NCBI GenBank assembly: GCA_905236875.1
Contig: CAJOQT010000108.1
Location: 17,828 to 81,827 of the forward strand
Direction of reading: 5' to 3'
From: an uncultured Prevotella sp.
GTDB taxonomy: Bacteria > Bacteroidota > Bacteroidia > Bacteroidales > Bacteroidaceae
Length of the DNA: 64,000 nt
Positions 53,983-61,738 of the stretch are shown piece after piece (position 1 is the first letter of the stretch; each line of letters starts with the position of its first letter). The notes under the pieces were generated by a model, which had not been told where the DNA came from, did not search any database, and saw only the letters and a program-made list of their open reading frames with translations. Position numbers and translations under genes: made by a program.

Positions 53983-54108
53983 AAGCCCACCCCAGCCCTC
54001 CCGAAGGGAGGGAGAATGGGTACGATTAATTGTTATTATTATTATCTCAATTCTCTGTTTTCTGCAGGAATCCCTTCCCCCTCCCTTCGGGAGGGCTGGG
54101 GTGGGCTT
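53983..54108. mobile_element. Mini-element with 30-bp perfect inverted repeats between proA and argF'
   Basis: Arms 53983-54012 and 54079-54108 are exact inverted copies (each containing CCACCCCAGCCCTCCC) around a 66-bp AT-rich middle. Each arm also forms its own small hairpin (CCCTCCCGAAGGGAGGG). The element exactly fills the gap: the right arm runs into the proA TAA (54107-54109) and the left arm ends 7 bp before the argF' ATG. Confidence 0.85.
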
Positions 54109-55348
54109 ATGCCCTTGTTTGTCCTTCGCCCTCGATGAGCCATTTGTAGGTGCAGATCTCTTCAAGTGCCATCGGACCACGGGGACCCAGTTTCTGTGTG
54201 GAGATGCCTATCTCAGCGCCAAGACCGAACTGGGCACCGTCGGTAAAGCTGGTGGGTGCGTTCCAATAGACGCAGGCAGCATCGACATGAGCCTGGAACT
54301 GACGGGCTACCTGTTCGTTCATCGTCACGATGGCCTCACTGTGTCCGGAGCCATTCTCGTCAATATGGGCGAGGGCTTCTTCAAGCGAGGCAACAGTCTT
54401 AATGGCGAGCTTGTAGTCCATGAACTCGGTGCCAAAGCTATCGTCTGTCGCATGCTCCAGCAGGGGATATTTGCCATCGAGAGCGGCAAAAGCCATGTCA
54501 TCAGCATAGATGATGACATTCTTCTCGGCCATAGGCTTGACTAATTCGACCAGATCTGCGAGTCTGTCTATATGAACGAGCAGACAGTCGAGTGCATTGC
54601 AGACGCTGACACGACGGGTCTTGGCATTGTTGATGATGGCCTTGCCCATCTCCAGGTCACCGTCCTTGTCGAAGTAGGTGTTTACCACGCCGGCACCAGT
54701 CTCGATGACGGGGATGCGGGCGGTGTCACGGACAAAGTCAATGAGCTTGCGACCGCCACGGGGAATACACAGATCGACATAGCCTACGGCATTCAACATC
54801 TCACCCGTTGCCTCGTGGGTAGCCGGCAGCAGGGCCACGACATCTGGACTGATACCAAATTTCTCCAGTATCTCATGGATGAGTGCCACCTCTTCACGGT
54901 TCGAGCAGTCAGCATCCTTGCCGCCCTTTAGCACACAGGCGTTTCCGCTCTTGAAGCAGAGCGAGAAGACATCGAAGGTGACGTTGGGACGGGCCTCATA
55001 GATCATGCCGATGACACCGAACGGTACACTGACGCGACAGAGACGCAAGCCATTGGGCAGTGTCTTCTGCTTCGTGACATGTCCGAGGGGCGAGGGCAGG
55101 ATAGCGACGTTACGCATGTCGGCAGCAATGTCGTCGAGCCGTTTCTCCGTCAGTTGCAGACGGTCGTAGAGCGGATTCTCCCTCGACATCTTAGCCAAGT
55201 CCTGTGCGTTAGCCTTGAGTATCCTCTCCTTGTTATTGACAATGGCATCGGCGACAGCATTCAGTATCTCATTCCGCTGCTCGTCGCTCAACAGTGCCAG
55301 CGACTTACTGGCTCGCTTCACCCGTTCAAATGTCTCTTTCAATTGCAT
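54107..55348 (-). CDS. proA: Gamma-glutamyl phosphate reductase
   Basis: 413 residues. The aldehyde-dehydrogenase fold has [17 protein letters not shown], the nucleotide-binding [15 protein letters not shown] and the catalytic cysteine in [11 protein letters not shown]. It reduces gamma-glutamyl phosphate to glutamate semialdehyde, the second step of proline synthesis, directly downstream of proB (20 bp). Its stop codon lies in the arm of the inverted-repeat mini-element. Confidence 0.97.
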   Translation of the reverse strand: MQLKETFERVKRASKSLALLSDEQRNEILNAVADAIVNNKERILKANAQDLAKMSRENPLYDRLQLTEKRLDDIAADMRNVAILPSPLGHVTKQKTLPNGLRLCRVSVPFGVIGMIYEARPNVTFDVFSLCFKSGNACVLKGGKDADCSNREEVALIHEILEKFGISPDVVALLPATHEATGEMLNAVGYVDLCIPRGGRKLIDFVRDTARIPVIETGAGVVNTYFDKDGDLEMGKAIINNAKTRRVSVCNALDCLLVHIDRLADLVELVKPMAEKNVIIYADDMAFAALDGKYPLLEHATDDSFGTEFMDYKLAIKTVASLEEALAHIDENGSGHSEAIVTMNEQVARQFQAHVDAACVYWNAPTSFTDGAQFGLGAEIGISTQKLGPRGPMALEEICTYKWLIEGEGQTRA

Positions 55349-55368
55349 TTCTTCAATATGTTAGTCTG

Positions 55369-56151
55369 TTATTCTGTCTTTGGAACGAATTCTGTATGTG
55401 GTGTCTCGTCCTTCCGCTCAATGAGGTCGATAAGGATGTTCTCGCGCTCACCGTTGGCGATGATGACGCGGATGCCCTGTGACTGTACTTTAGAGGCTGT
55501 GGTGTATTTCGAGTGCATGCCGCCACGTCCAAAGGCGCTCTTCTCCTCTTTGATGTATTGCGAGAGGTCGGTGCCGGGAGCCACGCTGGGAATAATTTGC
55601 GACGTAGGATTGTCGGGGTGCCCGTCATAGATGCCGTCGATGTTGCTCAACAGTATCAGCGTGTCAGCCTGCATCATCTGTGCGATGAGTCCCGATAGCT
55701 CGTCGTTGTCGGTGAACATCAGCTCAGTGACACTCACCGTGTCGTTCTCGTTGACGATGGGCAGCACGTCGTTCTCGAGCATCACCGTCATGCAGGCACG
55801 CTGGTTGCGGTACTGCTCACCGGGCTGGAAGTTCTCCTTCATCGTCAGTACCTGCCCGACATGGATGCCGAACTCGCGGAACAGGTCGTAGTACAGTCCT
55901 ACGAGCTTTACCTGTCCGACGGCACTATACAGCTGGCGTTGCTCTACCGAGTCGAGCGAGTGATCGACTCTCAACTCCCCTCGTCCGCTGGCCATAGCAC
56001 CCGATGACACAAGGATAACCTCAATGTCCTGCCTGCGTAGCCAGGCTATCTGATCGACCAGTGCCGACATGCGTGTCACGTCAAGCTTTCCGTCCGGTCG
56101 CGTCAACACGTTCGAGCCAACTTTTACAACGATACGTTTCTTATCGTTCAT
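55369..56151 (-). CDS. proB: Glutamate 5-kinase
   Basis: 260 residues. The amino-acid kinase fold has VVKVGSNVLTRPDGKLD, VSSGAMASGRGEL and NENDTVSVTELMFTDND. It phosphorylates glutamate for proline synthesis. It lacks the C-terminal PUA domain of the E. coli enzyme (367 residues), a common short form. Upstream is the acyl-CoA ligase, with a heptamer array (56168-56201) in the spacer that runs into the ligase's last codons. Confidence 0.96.
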   Translation of the reverse strand: MNDKKRIVVKVGSNVLTRPDGKLDVTRMSALVDQIAWLRRQDIEVILVSSGAMASGRGELRVDHSLDSVEQRQLYSAVGQVKLVGLYYDLFREFGIHVGQVLTMKENFQPGEQYRNQRACMTVMLENDVLPIVNENDTVSVTELMFTDNDELSGLIAQMMQADTLILLSNIDGIYDGHPDNPTSQIIPSVAPGTDLSQYIKEEKSAFGRGGMHSKYTTASKVQSQGIRVIIANGERENILIDLIERKDETPHTEFVPKTE

Positions 56152-56167
56152 ATCTTGATTGTTTTTA

Positions 56168-56201
56168 TGACTAATCCCTCAACACTCAACTCTCAACACT
56201 T
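56168..56201. repeat. CTCAACA heptamer array at the acyl-CoA ligase 3' end
   Basis: Units CTAATCC, CTCAACA, CTCAACT, CTCAACA in the proB-ligase spacer, overlapping the ligase stop (56193-56195). Confidence 0.75.
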
Positions 56202-58019
56202 ACTCTTGTCAGCGTTGCGGATCTCCACGCGGCGGATTTTGCCGCTGATGGTCTTTGGCAACTCATCGACAAACTCCACGATGCGGGGATACTTATAGGG
56301 TGCCGTCACCTTCTTTACATGCTGCTGTAGCTCTTTCACGAGGTCTTCGCCGGCCTTCGCCTTCCACTCCTTGCCGAGTACGACGGTAGCTTTCACCACC
56401 ATGCCGCGAATGTCGTCAGGCACACCGGTGATGGCACATTCTACGACGGCAGGATGGGTCATCAGCGCACTCTCCACCTCAAACGGACCGATGCGGTAGC
56501 CGGAACTCTTGATGACGTCGTCGATACGACCCTCGAACCAGTAGTAGCCGTCTTCGTCGCGCCACGCCATGTCGCCGGTGTGATACACTCCGTCGTGCCA
56601 TGCCTCGCGGGTCAGCTCCTCGTCGCGGTAGTAGTATTTGAATAGGCCAAGGGGAAGGCTCCCTTGGGGGGCTTTTATCACTATTTCCCCTTTCTCACCA
56701 TCCTCGCAGGGCGTGCCGTCGGCACGCAACAGGTCGATGTTGTATTGTGCATTGGGCATACCCATCGAACCGGGCTTTGGAGTCATCCAGGGGAAGGTGC
56801 CGAGAGTCATCGTCGTCTCCGTCTGGCCGAAGCCCTCCATGATGGTGAGGCCCGTCTTCTCCTTGAGCTTTTCGAACACGGCGGGGTTCAAGGCTTCGCC
56901 AGCCGTGCAGCAGTATTCGAGCGAAGACAGGTCGTACTTCGACAAGTCCTCACGAATCATGAAACGGTAGATGGTGGGTGGTGCACAGAAGCTGGTCACC
57001 TTGTATTTCTCTATCTGACGCAGCAGCGTGTCGGCATTGAACTTCTCGTGGTCAAACACAAAGACCGTTGCACCGGCAAACCACTGTCCGTAGAACTTGC
57101 CCCATACGGCTTTGCCCCATCCTGTGTCGGCTACGGTGAGGTGCAGGCTTCCCTGATGCAGGTTGTGCCAGAAGACACCCGTCGTCAGGTGTCCCATGGC
57201 GTAGAGGTAGTTGTGAGCCACCATCTTCGGCTCACCGCTGGTGCCACTGGTAAAGTACATCAGCATCGTGTCTTCGTTGTTGTTGACGAAGGCAGGTCTT
57301 GCAAAAGGAGGAGCCTTTCGCCACTCTGACTGCCAGTCGTGGAAGAGACTCTCCTCTTGCCCCTCCCTGTGAGGGAGGGGAGTAGATAGATCTGCCACCT
57401 CTTTGTCTTGAGAGTAATTGCTCCCCTCCCTCACTGGGAGGGGCAGGGGGGTGGGTCTGACTATGATATACTGCTTCACGGTCGGACTCTCGGGCATAGC
57501 CAGCTGTATCTGACTGGTGACGTAGGGGTCATCGACGCAGATGATGGCCTTGACACTTGCACGCGTGTTCCTATAGATAATATCCTTCTTCGTCAGCATG
57601 TGGGTAGCGGGAATCACTACGGCACCGATCTTATGCAGGGCCAGCATGATCACCCACCACTCGTAGCGGCGCTTCAGGATGAGCATCACGGGGTCGTTCT
57701 TGCCGATGCCTAATGACATCAGGTAGCTGGCAGCCTGATCGGTCTGCTCCTTCAGTTCGGCGAATGTGGTACGTATCTCTTCTCCCTGGTCGTTGGTCCA
57801 TAGTAGGGCCAGACCGTCGGGCCACTCTTCTGCCCAGACGTCCATCACGTCGTACGCAAAGTTAAAGTTCTCCGGGATGATGAACTCCAGGTGTTGGTTA
57901 TAGTCTTCTACAGACTCGAAGTGTGTCTGCTTTAAAAATCTATTCAAGAGACCTACCCCCTGCCCCTCCCTGTGAGGGAGGGGGGTAGATACTTCTTGTG
58001 TTTCCGTTTTCTTTTCCAT
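56193..58019 (-). CDS. Acyl-CoA synthetase (AMP-forming, ACS/medium-chain type)
   Basis: 608 residues. The adenylate-forming fold has MYFTSGTSGEPKMVAHN (P-loop), MEGFGQTETTM, YHTGDMAWRDEDGYYWFEGRIDD and the catalytic lysine near TISGKIRRVE. The acid substrate is not known; family members activate acetate or short to medium acyl acids. Repeat insertions add a leader (MEKKTETQE then STPLPHREGQGVG) and an internal ~40-residue stretch with two similar peptides (TPLPLPVREGSN and STPLPHREGQEE). Native length would be about 550. It sits in the arg/pro operon beside an XRE-cupin gene, a pairing seen elsewhere in Bacteroidetes. Confidence 0.87.
   Translation of the reverse strand: MEKKTETQEVSTPLPHREGQGVGLLNRFLKQTHFESVEDYNQHLEFIIPENFNFAYDVMDVWAEEWPDGLALLWTNDQGEEIRTTFAELKEQTDQAASYLMSLGIGKNDPVMLILKRRYEWWVIMLALHKIGAVVIPATHMLTKKDIIYRNTRASVKAIICVDDPYVTSQIQLAMPESPTVKQYIIVRPTPLPLPVREGSNYSQDKEVADLSTPLPHREGQEESLFHDWQSEWRKAPPFARPAFVNNNEDTMLMYFTSGTSGEPKMVAHNYLYAMGHLTTGVFWHNLHQGSLHLTVADTGWGKAVWGKFYGQWFAGATVFVFDHEKFNADTLLRQIEKYKVTSFCAPPTIYRFMIREDLSKYDLSSLEYCCTAGEALNPAVFEKLKEKTGLTIMEGFGQTETTMTLGTFPWMTPKPGSMGMPNAQYNIDLLRADGTPCEDGEKGEIVIKAPQGSLPLGLFKYYYRDEELTREAWHDGVYHTGDMAWRDEDGYYWFEGRIDDVIKSSGYRIGPFEVESALMTHPAVVECAITGVPDDIRGMVVKATVVLGKEWKAKAGEDLVKELQQHVKKVTAPYKYPRIVEFVDELPKTISGKIRRVEIRNADKSKC
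57353..57461. repeat. Inverted GC-palindrome pair inside the acyl-CoA ligase
   Basis: Arms CCCCTCCCTGTGAGGGAGGG (left, about 57360) and CCCCTCCCTCACTGGGAGGG (right, about 57422) with their outer flanks are inverted copies around a ~45-bp middle. In frame throughout. Confidence 0.85.
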
Positions 58020-58085
58020 ATTGTTTCTGTGTTTCTTTTGTAATTACTCCCCTCCCTGCTGCAGGGAGGGGTAGGGGGTGGGTCT
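57949..58085. mobile_element. Mini-element with inverted GC palindromes carrying the ligase start codon
   Basis: Arms 57949-57988 and 58045-58085 are inverted copies (CCCCTCCCTGTGAGGGAGGG on the left; CCCCTCCCTGCTGCAGGGAG on the right). The 56-bp middle holds the ATG of the acyl-CoA ligase (58017-58019). The right arm ends one base before the stop codon of the XRE-cupin gene. The left half aligns with the leader of parE (7766-7836). Confidence 0.85.
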
Positions 58086-58086
58086 C

Positions 58087-58644
58087 TTATTCCACCGTAA
58101 ACGCGAGGAACTTGACTGCTTTGTCACCGACGGCGAGCATGCCGTGAGGCTTCGTGGAGTCGAAGTAGATAGAGTCGCCCTCTTCAAGTATCATCGTCTT
58201 GCCGCCGATGAAGAGTTCCATCTTGCCCTCCAGCACGAGGTTGAACTCCTGTCCTGGGTGTGTGTTCTTATAGATGGTGCGGGCACCGGGCTTCGGCTCG
58301 ACGGTAACGATGAAAACGTCGGCCTTGTGGTTCACGAATCCGCTTACCAGACTCTGGTACTTATAGGCCTTGGTACGTTCTACCGACATGCCCTGCCCTT
58401 TGCGTACCACGAAGTACGACTTCATGCGGGGGGCCTCTGCAAACATCAGCTCCTCGGCACTCACGCCGTACTTATGGGCTATCTTCATCAGGTTCGAGAT
58501 GGTGATATCCAACTCGCCAGCCTCTATCTTCTCATACTTCTCCTTGTCAATGCCGATGACCTCGGCCACTTCTTCGGATGAAATGTCGAGCACGTCGCGC
58601 AGTCCGCGCAGCCGCTCGCCAATCTGTTTCAGTTGTTCGTCCAT
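58087..58644 (-). CDS. XRE-family regulator with C-terminal cupin
   Basis: 185 residues. A helix-turn-helix (SEEVAEVIGIDKEKYEKIEAG, about residues 15-60) is followed by a cupin barrel (NTHPGQEFNLVLEGKMELF and LEEGDSIYFDSTKPHGML, about 105-180). The cupin part probably binds a small ligand and controls DNA binding. It lies immediately upstream of the acyl-CoA ligase in the same operon, so the ligase or the arg/pro genes are the likely targets; that is inference. Confidence 0.9.
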   Translation of the reverse strand: MDEQLKQIGERLRGLRDVLDISSEEVAEVIGIDKEKYEKIEAGELDITISNLMKIAHKYGVSAEELMFAEAPRMKSYFVVRKGQGMSVERTKAYKYQSLVSGFVNHKADVFIVTVEPKPGARTIYKNTHPGQEFNLVLEGKMELFIGGKTMILEEGDSIYFDSTKPHGMLAVGDKAVKFLAFTVE

Positions 58645-58655
58645 GTTTCTTATGT

Positions 58656-59441
58656 TTATTCTTCTATGATATATTCTGTTGTGTCTTGAGGCTCCTCAGC
58701 TTCTTCCACCCTTTCCTCTTCAGGAACCCAAGGCTTGCCATTGCGGTATTTCCTGTTCTTGTCGTGTGCATCGGGCATGTCAAACTCATCGTGCTTCTCT
58801 ATCTCGAAAGTCGATGGGTCGGCATCCTTGACGATTTCACCGCAATGCCACACGTGGGTACGGTCCTTCGTATAGCAGGAGTATTTGCCGACGGGGGTAT
58901 AGGTGGCGGGATCGGCACCTTCCAGAATCTTGCCGAAGTAATAGACGTGACGCTTGTCTTTCGCCTCAAACGTAGAGATCAGCTCCAGCGTTGCAGGGTC
59001 GGAGTTCTCTATGCGCAGGCTGTCGAAATAGACGTAGCGGCTATCCACTCCCCACATCTCGTCTTCGTCGCACTTCAGCGTACGGAATGTCTTGAGGTCG
59101 GCAACACCTACTGCTGCACCTCTGTAGTAATAGTCATGCTTGTCGTGGAAAAGGGGGAACCGGTCCACTTCTACTGAAGCGGGGTCGGCACCTTTCACCA
59201 GTCGGCTCTTGAACCACACATGCTCCTGATCGCGCCCCAGCCAGTCCTTCACGCTCTGGAATGTTTCCGCGTCGCAATCTTCAAGCGGTTCTTTGATGGT
59301 CCCGAAACTGAACGTCCAATAGGTGAAATAGACCGAGTCGCCTTCCACCTTATACTTGCCGTCGCTGTTGCATCCTGTCATCAGGACCGTCATTGCCATC
59401 AGCACACATGCCGTTATTCCAATCTTTATCAGTACTTTCAT
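58656..59441 (-). CDS. DKNYY-repeat lipoprotein
   Basis: 261 residues from ATG 59441; a TTG two codons up is a weaker start. Lipobox in MTVLMTGCNSDG. Repeated units of ~45 residues follow, each with the pattern D-x-x-H/Y-V-Y-F/Y and GADPATxx (KDKRHVYYFGKILEGADPAT, KDRTHVWHCGEIVKDADPST), the DKNYY family signature. Function unknown; usually surface or periplasmic. Its place between proC and an XRE-cupin regulator, 11 bp before the latter, is odd because nothing in it suggests amino-acid metabolism. Confidence 0.83.
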   Translation of the reverse strand: MKVLIKIGITACVLMAMTVLMTGCNSDGKYKVEGDSVYFTYWTFSFGTIKEPLEDCDAETFQSVKDWLGRDQEHVWFKSRLVKGADPASVEVDRFPLFHDKHDYYYRGAAVGVADLKTFRTLKCDEDEMWGVDSRYVYFDSLRIENSDPATLELISTFEAKDKRHVYYFGKILEGADPATYTPVGKYSCYTKDRTHVWHCGEIVKDADPSTFEIEKHDEFDMPDAHDKNRKYRNGKPWVPEEERVEEAEEPQDTTEYIIEE

Positions 59442-59486
59442 CTGCAATTAGTGAAATTCGTTAAATTCGGTCGTTAAATACATACG

Positions 59487-59631
59487 TCCGTTCTTGCGTC
59501 CCTTCGGTAGCAAGCGGCAAGCCGAGCGGTCCGTTGTCCGTTGTCTGTTGTCCGTTCTTGCGTCCCTTCGGTAGCAAGCGGCAAGCCGAGCGGTCTGTTG
59601 TCCGTTGTCTGTTGTCCGTTGTCCGTTGTCA
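59487..59631. repeat. Two tandem 64-bp TCYGTTG-tailed elements downstream of proC
   Basis: The core CTTGCGTCCCTTCGGTAGCA with its flank and heptamers TCCGTTG/TCTGTTG is repeated directly with a 64-bp period (59491 and 59555). The array touches the proC stop (59632-59634), just as the copy at 7853-7943 touches another stop. A period-9 word array (AAATTCG-type) lies beside it at about 59450-59475. Confidence 0.9.
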
Positions 59632-60414
59632 CTACTTCGCTCCTGCTTTCAGCCCTCGGATGACGGCCGATGTGAAGCCGGCATGCTCCATCTCGTTCAG
59701 TCCCTTGATCGTTACTCCACCAGGAGTCGTCACCAGGTCGATGGCTGCTTCCGGGTGCAGGCCCGAAGCCTCGAGCAGTTCTACGGCTCCCTTCATGGTC
59801 TGCATGACGATGCGTTTGGCATCGTCGGCCTTGAAGCCCAGCTCTACGCCGCCCTCCGATGCTGCCCGCACATAGCGCATGGCGTAGGCGATACCACAGG
59901 AGGCCAGCGTTGTGCCTGCTGCCAGATGCTGCTCGTCGGTGAGAATGGTGCTGCCCATCTCGTCGAAGATGGCCTTCACCTGTTCTGTCTGGTGCTGTAC
60001 TACAGCACCGCACGGTACGAGGAACGTCATTGACGCCATCTCGGCAATGGCGATGTTGGGGATGCAGAGGAAGAGGGGAGGGCATTGCTCGCCCAGCCAC
60101 TCCCTGATGTCGGCCGACTTGACACCGGCGGCAATCACAACGAGCAGCTGCTCCTGTGGGTTCAGCATGTCCTTGATGCCTTTGAGCACGCCTTCCACCA
60201 GCCAGGGCTTGACGACGACACATACGATGCCGGCTCCCTCGACGGCGAGCCGGTTGTCGGTGGTCACGCAGACCCCCTTCGGTGTGAACTTCTCCGCTAC
60301 GGCCGGTGACGGGTCGCTTACGGTAATGTCTTCGTTACGGAAGGTCCTGCCTTTGATGAGTCCCTCAACAATGGCGCCTCCCATAGCTCCCGCTCCAATA
60401 ATCGTTATCTTCAT
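59632..60414 (-). CDS. proC: Pyrroline-5-carboxylate reductase
   Basis: 260 residues. Rossmann start TIIGAGAMGGAIVEGL and the C-terminal signature LVTTPGGVTIKGLNEME. It reduces pyrroline-5-carboxylate to proline with NAD(P)H, completing the pathway started by proB and proA in the same operon. The spacer to argD upstream is a period-9 array (60416-60452). Confidence 0.96.
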   Translation of the reverse strand: MKITIIGAGAMGGAIVEGLIKGRTFRNEDITVSDPSPAVAEKFTPKGVCVTTDNRLAVEGAGIVCVVVKPWLVEGVLKGIKDMLNPQEQLLVVIAAGVKSADIREWLGEQCPPLFLCIPNIAIAEMASMTFLVPCGAVVQHQTEQVKAIFDEMGSTILTDEQHLAAGTTLASCGIAYAMRYVRAASEGGVELGFKADDAKRIVMQTMKGAVELLEASGLHPEAAIDLVTTPGGVTIKGLNEMEHAGFTSAVIRGLKAGAK

Positions 60415-60415
60415 A

Positions 60416-60452
60416 AATTCGTTCGATTCGTGTGATTCGTTGTCGTTAAAAC
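60416..60452. repeat. Nonamer array between argD and proC
   Basis: Four 9-nt units (AAATTCGTT, CGATTCGTG, TGATTCGTT, GTCGTTAAA) make up the spacer. Confidence 0.75.
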
Positions 60453-60453
60453 T

Positions 60454-61599
60454 TCAAAAGTCTTCCTCCGGTTGCACCCTGATGAGCCTCTCGATGAAGT
60501 CGTCGGCTTCTGCCTTCGTCAGACAGAGCGGCGGCAGCAGGCGCAGGATGTTCTGTCCGGCACACCCCGTGAAGCAGTGCTCGTGGCGGATGAGCGGCTT
60601 GCGAACCATCTGGTGAGGCATGTCGAGTTCGATGCCGATCATCAGTCCACGGCCTCGCACATCCGTGATGTGTGAGCTGCCGATGCCCTTGATGCCTTCC
60701 ATCAGGTAGTCACCCACGATGCGGGCGTTCTCCACCAGGTTCTCCTCTTCGAAGACGTCCAGCACGGCAAGTGCTGCCGCACAAGCCAGGTGGTTGCCGC
60801 CAAACGTAGTCCCCAACTGTCCATAGACAGGCTCGAAGTCGGGAGAGATGAGTACGGCACCCATCGGGAAACCATTGGCTATGCCCTTGGCTACGGTGAT
60901 GATGTCGGGCTTGATGCCTAACCACTGGTGGGCAAAGAACTTGCCGCTGCGGCCGTAGCCGCATTGTATCTCGTCGCAAATCAGCGTAGCACCGTAGCGC
61001 TTGCAGGCGTAGGCCAGTTTCTGGGCGAAGTCGGGCGTAGCCATCTGGATGCCGCCGATGCCTTGGATGGGTTCCAGGATGACGGCAACCACACCGCCAC
61101 GTGACAGCTCACGAATCCACGGCTCAATGTCGTTGAGCGGCAGGAAGCGTGCATGATGGTTGTCGTTGACCGGTGCCACGATCTTCGGGTTGTGGGTCAC
61201 CTCGACAGCCAGCGAGGTACGACCGTGGAAGGAGTGCTCGCATGCCAGGATGCGTGTTGCTCCGGGGTTCTTGAACGATGCCAGCTTCAGCGCGTTCTCG
61301 TTGGCTTCCGCACCGCTGTTGATCAGGAACAGCTGGTAGTCGTCATAGCCGCAGACCTTACCCAGGCGTTCTGCCAGCTCCGACTGAAGCTTGTTGACCA
61401 CTGAGTTCGAATAAAACCCAATCTTGTTGAGTTGCTCCGACACCTTATTAATATAATGGGGATGCGAGTGGCCGATGCTGATGACAGCATGACCGCCATA
61501 CAGGTCAAGGTACTCCTGACCCTTGTCGTCCCAAACCTTACAGCCTTTGCCTTTGACGATGTTCACGTCATAAAGGGGATAAACGTCGAAAAGTTTCAT
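60454..61599 (-). CDS. argD: Acylornithine aminotransferase
   Basis: 381 residues from ATG 61599; the frame continues upstream to 61737 but that part covers the promoter. Class III PLP aminotransferase with YGGHAVISIGHSHP, NSGAEANENALKLA and the PLP lysine in TVAKGIANGFPMGAV. It converts N-acyl-glutamate semialdehyde to N-acyl-ornithine (succinyl or acetyl form), feeding ArgF'. First gene of the arginine/proline operon. Confidence 0.93.
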   Translation of the reverse strand: MKLFDVYPLYDVNIVKGKGCKVWDDKGQEYLDLYGGHAVISIGHSHPHYINKVSEQLNKIGFYSNSVVNKLQSELAERLGKVCGYDDYQLFLINSGAEANENALKLASFKNPGATRILACEHSFHGRTSLAVEVTHNPKIVAPVNDNHHARFLPLNDIEPWIRELSRGGVVAVILEPIQGIGGIQMATPDFAQKLAYACKRYGATLICDEIQCGYGRSGKFFAHQWLGIKPDIITVAKGIANGFPMGAVLISPDFEPVYGQLGTTFGGNHLACAAALAVLDVFEEENLVENARIVGDYLMEGIKGIGSSHITDVRGRGLMIGIELDMPHQMVRKPLIRHEHCFTGCAGQNILRLLPPLCLTKAEADDFIERLIRVQPEEDF

Positions 61600-61625
61600 A
61601 TCTTTCGTCTTTGTGATAATCGCGA

Positions 61626-61656
61626 CAAAGGTACGAATAAGTGAGCACAATACAAA
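61626..61656 (-). promoter_or_regulatory. Promoter of the argD-proC operon
   Basis: On the minus strand TTTG (61653-61656), 19 nt, then TACCTTTG (61626-61633), 27 nt before the argD ATG. No clear ArgR-type box is visible. Confidence 0.75.
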
Positions 61657-61738
61657 ACAAAATATTAATTTTTTGTTTTTATTGTCGAACGATAGTAACT
61701 TCGGCAAGGCCAAAGCTGCGGTAAAAAGGCGCTTCACG

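Noticed and set aside
53976-53990. GTG start for argF' five codons upstream
   Set aside because: The codon lies in the arm of the inverted-repeat element, while ATG 53975 gives the conserved MRSFINVQD start.
56646-56675. Additional GC-palindrome insertion in the acyl-CoA ligase (KAPQGSLPLGLF)
   Set aside because: The palindrome is weak and the peptide fits ordinary family sequence, so it may be native.
56664-57329. 221-codon plus-strand frame inside the acyl-CoA ligase
   Set aside because: Overlaps the core adenylation motifs in antisense; a shadow frame.
59487-59631. CRISPR-like array
   Set aside because: Repeats are direct 64-bp tandem copies and 7-bp units with no unique spacers; no cas genes in the window.
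59474-60223. 249-codon minus-strand frame over proC
   Set aside because: Runs out of frame through proC and into the TCYGTTG repeats; Arg/Gly/His-rich and not a protein family.
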